49,450 nucleotides of DNA from Akkermansiaceae bacterium (lineage in GTDB: Bacteria > Verrucomicrobiota > Verrucomicrobiia > Verrucomicrobiales > Akkermansiaceae): NCBI GenBank assembly GCA_025363295.1, contig JANYEC010000114.1:1-49450 (forward strand). Direction: 5' to 3'. The notes beneath the pieces are model-generated. The model saw nothing but the letters and a program-made list of their open reading frames with translations. It did no database searches and was not told the origin of the DNA. Shown here piece by piece: positions 42,899 to 49,450 of the stretch (within the stretch, counting starts at the first letter, position 1; the number at the start of each line of letters is the position of its first letter). The position numbers were made by a program, and so were the translations under genes.

Positions 42899-45430
42899 AT
42901 GAAAGAAGCCGCCGCCCGCATCAAGATCAACAAGCTTCTCGAAAGCGTGGGTTGGCGGTTTTTTGCGGATGCCGGCGGCCCGGCGACTATCCAACTCGAA
43001 CCCAAGGTCACCCTCAAGACCCAGGATCTGGATCAGCTTGGGGAAAATTTCGAAAAGATCGGAAAGGGCTTCATCGACTTCCTACTGCTCAACGAAAAGG
43101 GTTTTCCGTTTATCGTGCTCGAAGCCAAGGCCGAGGATAAAAGCCCTCTTGTCGGCAAGGAACAGGCGAGGAAATACGCGAAGTCCCAAAACTGCCGCTT
43201 CGTCATTTTATCTAACGGCAACCTCCATTACTTCTGGGATCTCGAACGTGGCAATCCTTACGTCATCACCGCGTTCCCGACGCCCGTTTCGGTCACCGGC
43301 TATCAGAAAACCGTGCCAGACCCGAAACGCCTCATCGCGGAACCAGTTGGCGATGACTACGTCGTGCTCAGCCAACGTCCCGGCTATGCCTCCGAGGCCG
43401 CGTGGAAAAACGAGACCGAGCGCCCGGGTTTCATCGAGACAAACAGCCTGCGCTTTCTCCGTCCTTATCAGAAGAATGCGATCACGGCCGTCCAGCAGGC
43501 GGTTGCGAAAGGCTCCGACCGTTTCCTTCTCGAAATGGCCACTGGCACCGGCAAAACACTGACCTCCGCCGCCATCATCCGGCTGTTCCTACGCACCGGG
43601 AATGCACGCCGCGTGCTGTTTCTCGTGGACCGGCTGGAACTCGAGGACCAGGCGGAGAAGGCTTTCAAGAAGGTTCTCGCGAACGACTACAAGACCGTCA
43701 TCTACAAGGAAAACCGCGACTCATGGCGTCATGCCGAGATCGTCGTCACCACCGTCCAGTCGCTGCTCTTCAATAACAAATACCAGCAACTCTTTTCCCC
43801 CACGGACTTCGATCTAGTCATCTCGGACGAAGCGCACCGCTCCATTGGCGGAAATGCGCGCGCCGTTTTCGACTACTTCATCGGCTACAAGCTCGGCCTC
43901 ACCGCCACGCCGTTTGATTACCTGAAAAAATTCGACAAGGACAAGCCCACCACTAAGGACCCGCGCGAATTCGAGCGCCGCCTGATGCTCGATACCTACC
44001 GCACCTTCGGCTGCGACGATGGCCAGCCGACTTTTCGTTATTCCCTGCTAGACGGGGTGAAGGACGGCTTCCTCATCAATCCCACGGTTGTCGATGCCCG
44101 TAGCGATGTGACTACCCAACTCCTCTCGGACGAGGGTTTCGTCGTCGAGTTCAAGGACGACAACGGCGATGACCAGAAGGAGAGCTTCAAACAGCGCGAG
44201 TTTGAAAAGCGCTTCTTCTCGCCCGCCACCAACCAGCTCTTCTGCAAAATCTTTCTGGAAAACGCGCTGCGCGATCCTGTTAGCGGCGAGATCGGCAAGT
44301 CCATCGTTTTCGCTGTCAGTCAGAAGCACGCGGGCAAGCTGGCGCAGATCCTCAATGAAATGGCGGACATCATTTTCCCCGGGAAATACCAGTCCGACTT
44401 CGCCGTGCAGGTCACCTCGCAGGTGGACGGTGCCCAGCAATACACCACGAATTTCACGAACAACAACCTGCTAGGATCCGCCAATTTCATCCCCACCTAC
44501 AAGACTAGCAAGGCCCGCGTCTGCGTCACCGTTGGCATGATGACCACCGGCTACGATTGCCCCGACCTGCTCAACCTCGGCCTCTTCCGTCCGATCTTCT
44601 CGCCCACTGATTTCATCCAGATCAAAGGCCGGGGCACCCGGAAGCACGATTTCCGCGAGCAGCTTTTCGATGAGTCGATCAAGGAGGGCATCAGCAAGCC
44701 GAAGAAATCCTCCTTCAAGCTCTTCGACTTCTTCGCCAACTGCGAATACTTCGAGAAGGAATTCAAATATGACGAGGTCCGCAAGCTGCCGAAACCAAAG
44801 TCTGATAGCGATCAAGCTGGCGGCGGCGGTGGCGGCAGCATTGGAGATTACGACCACCTCGGCGCGGACATCCTTGCTTCGATCAAGGAGGAAGCCGTCG
44901 GCGTCGATGGCATGAAGATCGACCGCATGTTCTACGAGAAATTCGAGGACACCGTGCGCGAGAATGAATTCATCGCCACCAGCATCGAGGCCGGCCAGTG
45001 GGACCGGGTCATCGACTATGTGAACAAGGAGGTCTTCGATAAGCCCTCCGAATTTTATACTCTGGAGAAACTCCGGAAAGCCGCCGCCGTGGATCGTCGG
45101 CTTACGCTGCGCGAAATCCTCGAAAAAATCTTCGGCCTCATTCCGCGCTTCAAATCCAAGGATGAGCTGCTAGAAGAGGAATTCTCGAAATTCGTCGCTG
45201 ATAGAAAACCGCAAGAAGCGAAGATTATCCCCGCGCTGAAGCAATTTTTCAAAGCCTACGCCACCGACAGTCAGGTCCGCGCGATCATCGACGATCCGAG
45301 GCGCCTCACAGCGCTTTACACGACGTCGTCCTTCACCATCGCCGACCTCAAGGCAGTGCCTCCCGAATATCGAAAGATCATTCCTGAATACATCAAGGAC
45401 TACGTCAGCCTCAACCAGTTCGCTGCCTAG
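42899..45430 (+). CDS. hsdR: Type I restriction endonuclease subunit R (EcoEI-like HsdR)
   Basis: HsdR translocates DNA and cuts it when the methylase-specificity part finds an unmodified site. The 843-residue protein has an N-terminal nuclease domain (about 15-130) with the D...ExK pattern (GFIDFLLL and VLEAKAEDK). An SF2 helicase core follows with Walker A MATGTGKT, DEAH box ISDEAHRS, LTATP, and motif VI QIKGRGTRKH. An EcoEI_R_C type domain ends in EYIKDYVSLNQFAA. The ATG at 42899 (MKEAAARIKINKLLE) is the family start; earlier codons from 42827 have no match. The methylase gene follows after 17 bases. Confidence 0.94.
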   Translation: MKEAAARIKINKLLESVGWRFFADAGGPATIQLEPKVTLKTQDLDQLGENFEKIGKGFIDFLLLNEKGFPFIVLEAKAEDKSPLVGKEQARKYAKSQNCRFVILSNGNLHYFWDLERGNPYVITAFPTPVSVTGYQKTVPDPKRLIAEPVGDDYVVLSQRPGYASEAAWKNETERPGFIETNSLRFLRPYQKNAITAVQQAVAKGSDRFLLEMATGTGKTLTSAAIIRLFLRTGNARRVLFLVDRLELEDQAEKAFKKVLANDYKTVIYKENRDSWRHAEIVVTTVQSLLFNNKYQQLFSPTDFDLVISDEAHRSIGGNARAVFDYFIGYKLGLTATPFDYLKKFDKDKPTTKDPREFERRLMLDTYRTFGCDDGQPTFRYSLLDGVKDGFLINPTVVDARSDVTTQLLSDEGFVVEFKDDNGDDQKESFKQREFEKRFFSPATNQLFCKIFLENALRDPVSGEIGKSIVFAVSQKHAGKLAQILNEMADIIFPGKYQSDFAVQVTSQVDGAQQYTTNFTNNNLLGSANFIPTYKTSKARVCVTVGMMTTGYDCPDLLNLGLFRPIFSPTDFIQIKGRGTRKHDFREQLFDESIKEGISKPKKSSFKLFDFFANCEYFEKEFKYDEVRKLPKPKSDSDQAGGGGGGSIGDYDHLGADILASIKEEAVGVDGMKIDRMFYEKFEDTVRENEFIATSIEAGQWDRVIDYVNKEVFDKPSEFYTLEKLRKAAAVDRRLTLREILEKIFGLIPRFKSKDELLEEEFSKFVADRKPQEAKIIPALKQFFKAYATDSQVRAIIDDPRRLTALYTTSSFTIADLKAVPPEYRKIIPEYIKDYVSLNQFAA

Positions 45431-45447
45431 CCCGGTTCCCTTTCCCC

Positions 45448-47415
45448 ATGCTAGATACCGATACCAAACGCCGCATCGACACCGCCCGCGACATTCTCGT
45501 GGGCAAAGTCCCCGATCCCAAGTCCCAAGTCGAGCAGATCACCATCGCCCTCATTTACAAGTTCATGGATGACATGGACGCCGAGGCGGAGGAACTCGGT
45601 GGCGAGCGATCCTTTTTCACCGGCGAATACGCCCGCTACGGCTGGGCCAAGCTGATGGCTCCATCCCTCGGTGGCCATGAAATGTTAGGGCTGTATGGCG
45701 AAGGCATCGCCAAAATGCCCGAGAACCCAGGCATCCCTGCGCTTTTCCGCGACATCTTCAAAAACGCCTACCTCCCTTACCGCGATCCCGAGACGCTCAA
45801 AGCCTTCCTCAAGATCATCGACGAGTTCAGCTACGATCACAGCGAACGCCTCGGCGATGCCTTCGAATATCTTCTCAGCGTCCTCGGCTCGCAGGGCGAT
45901 GCCGGACAATTCCGCACCCCGCGTCACATCATCGACTTCATGGTGGAAATCCTCGCCCCGCAGAAAGGCGAGACCATCCTCGATCCCGCCTGCGGCACCG
46001 CCGGATTTCTCATCTCTGCCTACAAACACATCCTTCGCGCCAATATCGATTCTCCGCTCACGCCAGAAGAAAAGGGTCACCTCGTCAAAAACTTCCTCGG
46101 ATATGATATCTCCCCCGACATGGTGCGGCTCTCGTTGGTGAATCTCTATCTCCACGGGTTCACCGAGCCACACGTTTACGAATACGACACCCTCACCTCG
46201 CAGGACCGTTGGAACGAATTCGCCGACGTCATCCTCGCCAATCCCCCCTTCATGTCGCCGAAGGGCGGCATCAAGCCCCACAACCGCTTCTCGATTACCA
46301 CCAAGAGATCTGAAGTGCTGTTTCTGGATTACATTATAGAGCACCTAACTTCTACTGGCAAAGCTGGAGTAATTGTCCCGGAAGGAATTCACTTCGTAGC
46401 TCAAACCGGCCACACCCAATTACGACAAACCTTGATAGCGAAGGGCTATTTGTTGGCAGACATCACCCTCCCGCACGGGGTCTTTAAGCCATATGCCAGC
46501 GTAAAAACACACATTCTGATTATCGACCGCTGCTTCGCGCGTCAGACGGATTCCGTGCTTTTCATTGAAGTGGAGAACGATGGCTTCTCGCAAAGCGATA
46601 CACGAGATCGCGTGGCTGGTTGCCAACTTGAAGCCGCGTTGAGGCACGTCGTCTCGTTCAAGAAAGCAATCGGCGACCAGAAGGAGTGGATCAGGCCCGA
46701 TAACAAGCTTCGCTCATATGAAATTGCAAAGACGGTGCTGTTGGCCACCAAAAATGCACATCTCATAGGTCGCTGGCATGACCTTCCTAATCGAGTAATT
46801 CATCGAGGTGATGTTCCGTTGCTTCGCATCGGTGACCTGTGCGAAATTCGCGACGGCTTGTCCCCAAACATGGCTACCCAACCTGGCGATCATGTGATGG
46901 TGGTTCCTGCTGAAGATCGAAAGACTGCTGACCATTGGAGTTTTGAAGGAAAAGCGGTATGCATCCCGCTGGTATCGTCGGCTGGGCACGGAAAGGCGGA
47001 CATAAAGCGGCTTCACTACCAAGAAGGACGTTTCGCGCTGGCAAACACGATGTGCGCATTGTTTGTCAAAGATGAAGCTGTTCTTCGTCCTAGATACCTC
47101 CACATTTTTTTGAGTGCGATGTGTCAGGAATTGATGGTACCGCTGATGTGCGGTGCTACAAACGTAACAATGAACAGTGATCAACTCGCTGACGTTATTA
47201 TCCCGGTGCCAAACATTCTCCTTCAAGAAGAGGTTATCGAGTCTGCCTTGATCGGCTTGAATGCAGCCACGATGACAGAGGCGGCGCTTGCGCTTCGAGA
47301 TTCATCCTCGGACATAGACGTTGTAAAATTGGCCGAAAAAGTAATCCGCGACACTGAAGCCTATCTAAAATACGCTAAAAAACGTATCAGTATATCCGAG
47401 TTCATTCCATCGTAG
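45448..47415 (+). CDS. hsdM: Fused HsdM-HsdS: type I N6-adenine methylase with one target-recognition domain
   Basis: The 655-residue protein combines modification and specificity. Residues 1-150 are the HsdM N-terminal helical domain. The methylase follows with SAM motif DPACGTAGFL at D179 and catalytic NPPF at 265-268. From about 450 a single target-recognition domain begins (VPLLRIGDLCEIRDGLSP; later CGATNVTMNSDQLADVIIPVP), with a C-terminal helix for pairing. Most type I HsdS proteins have two such domains and are separate genes; none is present here. Two copies of the fusion would be expected to read a symmetric split site (inference). Codon use and base composition change near 46,300, inside the methylase part. 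The start follows TTCCCTTTCCCC, without a Shine-Dalgarno sequence. Confidence 0.9.
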   Translation: MLDTDTKRRIDTARDILVGKVPDPKSQVEQITIALIYKFMDDMDAEAEELGGERSFFTGEYARYGWAKLMAPSLGGHEMLGLYGEGIAKMPENPGIPALFRDIFKNAYLPYRDPETLKAFLKIIDEFSYDHSERLGDAFEYLLSVLGSQGDAGQFRTPRHIIDFMVEILAPQKGETILDPACGTAGFLISAYKHILRANIDSPLTPEEKGHLVKNFLGYDISPDMVRLSLVNLYLHGFTEPHVYEYDTLTSQDRWNEFADVILANPPFMSPKGGIKPHNRFSITTKRSEVLFLDYIIEHLTSTGKAGVIVPEGIHFVAQTGHTQLRQTLIAKGYLLADITLPHGVFKPYASVKTHILIIDRCFARQTDSVLFIEVENDGFSQSDTRDRVAGCQLEAALRHVVSFKKAIGDQKEWIRPDNKLRSYEIAKTVLLATKNAHLIGRWHDLPNRVIHRGDVPLLRIGDLCEIRDGLSPNMATQPGDHVMVVPAEDRKTADHWSFEGKAVCIPLVSSAGHGKADIKRLHYQEGRFALANTMCALFVKDEAVLRPRYLHIFLSAMCQELMVPLMCGATNVTMNSDQLADVIIPVPNILLQEEVIESALIGLNAATMTEAALALRDSSSDIDVVKLAEKVIRDTEAYLKYAKKRISISEFIPS

Positions 47416-47506
47416 GATCGCCGCCAACCGGGAACTAATCACCCGCTTCGAGAAAAAGATCCAAGCCACCCTCGCCCGCATATGGAGTGAGGATGGGGCA
47501 CTCTAA
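47414..47506 (+). pseudogene. Orphan 3' tail of an earlier HsdM/S gene
   Basis: Right after the hsdM-S stop, in the +1 frame, 30 codons run to a TAA at 47504. They contain ANRELITRFEKKIQATLARI, then WSEDGAL. This G+C-rich piece has codon use like the first half of the methylase gene and unlike the segment just before it. It looks like the amphipathic C-terminal helix of a methylase or specificity protein. It has no start codon of its own and is probably a leftover from the gene's former 3' end. The 70 bases after it hold no gene. Confidence 0.6.
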
Positions 47507-47577
47507 ACTTTGCTAGATTTCCGCTAGAACTCTAGCTCCAGCATGCAGCTATGGGAAAATTTCTTGATCATGCTCTA

Positions 47578-48324
47578 TCAGTCACCACCCAGCGCGGAAT
47601 CGACTGCCGCTTTCACCGCTGCCACGTGGGCGGCGACTCGCGATTCGAGGGCGGCGTGGCTGGGAGTTTCAAAAGTGAATGAAAGCGGGCAGCCTTGTTT
47701 TGCTAGATAGATCGCTTCCGGCCAGCCTTCCGGGAGATCCGGCTCGGCGGCGTGATAGATCCAGCCGGGCTCGCGGGATTCATGGCCATCGATCTCTGGA
47801 CCCGGCTCTGGCAGAAACCACGGACCTGTCGCGGCGATGATTTTACGGGCGCGTTCTGGGTCGTCTTCTCCCAGATTGATTTCATAAAAATAAAAGCCCG
47901 TGCTTTCCCAATCTTCATGCAGCGAGATAAACAAATCGGGCGCGGAGCGTGCCGCCAACCAACCACTATGAGCCGCCACTTCCGCCGTGCTGCGGATGCA
48001 GTAATCGCGGTTCAGATCGACTTGCTGGGCATTTTCCCGGCACCTCGCCGCGAGCCCGGATGGATTGAGCGCCGGGCAGATCATCCAATGAAACCTGGAC
48101 CCGAAAAACCCACTGCGCAACAGATCTAACAATGCCAGTGGCCCGGCAGGTTCGTCGCCATGGATTCCGGCTGATAGATAAACGCGAGGCCCGTCCGCCG
48201 GACGTTCCCACGCCATCAGCGAGCCGTCTTCTAACTCCGCCAGCAGTTGAGGGAGAAATCCCGCTGCCTCCGCCTCAAGGGCGAAGGTGTTTGAAAATTC
48301 AGGCCATTGGAAATCGGCGCTCAT
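47578..48324 (-). CDS. M14/aspartoacylase-like zinc carboxypeptidase family protein
   Basis: The 248-residue protein has a zinc motif HGDEPAG (H55, E58), NPSGL...DLNRDY, and FISLHEDWE, as in the succinylglutamate desuccinylase/aspartoacylase branch of the M14 family. A later FTFETPS probably holds the catalytic Glu. It likely hydrolyses a peptide or an N-acyl amino acid in the cytoplasm, as no signal is visible. The ATG at 48324 (MSADFQW) is preferred; the longer frame to 48411 would overlap the next gene. Confidence 0.82.
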   Translation of the reverse strand: MSADFQWPEFSNTFALEAEAAGFLPQLLAELEDGSLMAWERPADGPRVYLSAGIHGDEPAGPLALLDLLRSGFFGSRFHWMICPALNPSGLAARCRENAQQVDLNRDYCIRSTAEVAAHSGWLAARSAPDLFISLHEDWESTGFYFYEINLGEDDPERARKIIAATGPWFLPEPGPEIDGHESREPGWIYHAAEPDLPEGWPEAIYLAKQGCPLSFTFETPSHAALESRVAAHVAAVKAAVDSALGGD

Positions 48325-48368
48325 CACGGAAAGCTTGGGTGCCTTGATCGCGGCAAGCAATTCCAAGC

Positions 48369-49148
48369 TTATTGAAAAAGCTCTTTGAAAAACACCTGCA
48401 TCGCCGCCCACGAACGACGGTCGGCTACTTCCTGATAGGCCGCTCCCTTGGTGACATCATCGCCCGCTTCCTTCTGAGAGAAACTGTGGACCGCACCGCT
48501 GTAGATTACAACTTGCCAGTCCGCTTTAGCTTCTGTTAGTTCATTTTCTAAACTCGCCACTTCCGCCGCCGGGGCGTAGGGGTCAGCGGCACCGTGGAGG
48601 ACGAGGATTTTTGCAGGGATGCCGCCTGCTTTCGCCAGCATGTCAGGCGCCGCTGCAAGACCGCCGTGGAAGGAAACCACGCCTTTCACGTCCGCGCCAG
48701 AGCGGGCGAGCTCGAGCACGCCGGTGCCCCCGAAGCAGTAACCGATGGCCGCGATTTTCGTAGCATCCGTGTGTTCGTCGGCTTTGAGAATCTCCAGTGC
48801 TGCATTGATCCGGGAGCGAAACAGCGTGCGGTCAGCCTTGTATTTTCCCGCTTCTTTGCCCGCTTCCGGCGGCACCGGGCGAATCCCTTGGCCATAAATA
48901 TCTGCGGCGAAGACATTGTAACCCAATTCCGCGAGCATGCGGCTGCGGCGCTTTTCGTATTCTGTAAGGCCAGTCCATTGGTGGATGACGAGCACTGCCG
49001 TGCGCTTTCCAGAGATGGCGTCATCATAAACCTGAAAGCCCTCAAGAACCGCATCGCCCTGTTTGTAGATCACGGATTTTTCCACCAGCGCGGCGTGAGA
49101 GGTGGTGGCCAAAAAGGAGAGGGTGAGCAGATGAATCAGAATTTTCAT
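48369..49148 (-). CDS. Exported dienelactone hydrolase family protein
   Basis: The 259-residue protein has a signal peptide (residues 1-19, MKILIHLLTLSFLATTSHA) and an alpha/beta hydrolase of the dienelactone hydrolase family. The catalytic triad is C138 (GYCFGG), D189 (HGAADP) and H221 (AVHSFS). The substrate is unknown. Three ATG codons lie together at 49148, 49154 and 49157; I give the one that begins the signal peptide. It lies 44 bases before the M14 gene on the same strand. Confidence 0.92.
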   Translation of the reverse strand: MKILIHLLTLSFLATTSHAALVEKSVIYKQGDAVLEGFQVYDDAISGKRTAVLVIHQWTGLTEYEKRRSRMLAELGYNVFAADIYGQGIRPVPPEAGKEAGKYKADRTLFRSRINAALEILKADEHTDATKIAAIGYCFGGTGVLELARSGADVKGVVSFHGGLAAAPDMLAKAGGIPAKILVLHGAADPYAPAAEVASLENELTEAKADWQVVIYSGAVHSFSQKEAGDDVTKGAAYQEVADRRSWAAMQVFFKELFQ

Positions 49149-49450
49149 GTTCATCATCAGAGCGTGAATCCCCCTTGAGTCAAACCGGGGGTAATGTCCT
49201 AATTTAAATTTCACGGGAATTTGCAAGTTCCTGCAAAAGTCCGGTACAACAAAAGTTTCACCAATAGATGAGGCTTTGCTCACTCTGGATCTAAACAGGC
49301 GGGTCTTATATAGAGCCTGTCCCAGACTTCGTGAGTCCTTGTGGGACAATGTGTTAGCAGCGGAAAAAAGTGGGCATGGAAGCCCGAAAAGACTCCCATG
49401 CCCGAAATTCGAGGCTTATGATTTGGTTACGACACAAAATCCAAGTTCGA
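49149..49450. other. Noncoding right end with a bulged hairpin
   Basis: No gene can be supported in the last 300 bases. A bulged hairpin lies at 49319-49347 (GTCCCA with TGGGAC, then inner GACT with AGTC), and an eight-base inverted repeat (GGGCATGG/CCATGCCC) at 49372-49403. They might be a terminator or leader of something outside the window. Confidence 0.45.

Noticed and set aside
1..49450. CRISPR arrays, prophage, insertion sequences, integrases
   Set aside because: I searched by eye for regular repeats, terminal inverted repeats and transposase or integrase motifs and found none.

Overview
The window looks like chromosomal DNA of a Gram-negative bacterium of the Verrucomicrobiota (inference). 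G+C is in the upper 50s by eye. The outer envelope is the LPS type: LptD, a NodT-type outer membrane lipoprotein, OmpA-type and entericidin-type lipoproteins. The lexA promoter carries a perfect TGTTC-N4-GAACA palindrome, the LexA motif known from Verrucomicrobia. Most start codons lack a clear Shine-Dalgarno sequence and several follow pyrimidine-rich leaders. No rRNA, insertion sequence, prophage or CRISPR array is visible. One tRNA (His) is present.

Layout. 1-4.5 kb: a zinc-ribbon membrane protein, lexA, a nucleoside-type MFS permease, a conserved hypothetical and pdxA. 4.6-12.3 kb: a co-directional envelope and efflux block with an HtrA/DegP-type protease, an OmpA-domain protein with an NTF2-like front part, an outer membrane efflux lipoprotein, a MacA-type adaptor, and a MacB-type ATPase and permease as separate genes. 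12.4-18.6 kb: an OB-HD (YhaM-like) nuclease with a strong terminator, gatC-gatA, and a 1016-residue exported sugar-dehydrogenase/cytochrome c fusion. 18.7-25.5 kb: maf, a lipid kinase coupled to a SanA-like protein, a CDP-alcohol phosphatidyltransferase, a 54-codon entericidin-like lipoprotein gene, a YugP-like metallopeptidase and pbpC. 25.5-34.8 kb: a cytochrome b562-like protein facing an L,D-transpeptidase across a bidirectional terminator, a phosphohexomutase, an RlmI-like methyltransferase with a glycosyltransferase, nagA, a CHAD protein, trmB, a long imperfect palindrome and rnc. 34.8-42.2 kb: tRNA-His, a two-domain M16 peptidase, a small membrane protein, a nitroreductase, lptD and a YfcH-like epimerase.

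The most unusual segment is 42.2-47.5 kb, a compact restriction-modification locus. It holds a divergent HTH regulator with a palindrome in the shared intergenic region, an EcoEI-type HsdR, and one protein that fuses the HsdM methylase to a single target-recognition domain; no separate hsdS is present. Base composition and codon use change inside the methylase gene near 46.3 kb. Just after its stop codon, in the +1 frame, lies a G+C-rich orphan reading frame that resembles the C-terminal helix of the original protein. This suggests that the specificity half was swapped by recombination and the old tail was left behind.

The window closes with a zinc carboxypeptidase-like (M14/aspartoacylase) gene and an exported dienelactone hydrolase. 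Most of the rest is housekeeping: cell wall synthesis (pbpC, L,D-transpeptidase, nagA), outer membrane assembly, tRNA and rRNA modification, and lipid synthesis. A background signature, enrichment of the pentamer GTTAG/CTAAC, runs through the host genes and is thinner in the restriction-modification locus.
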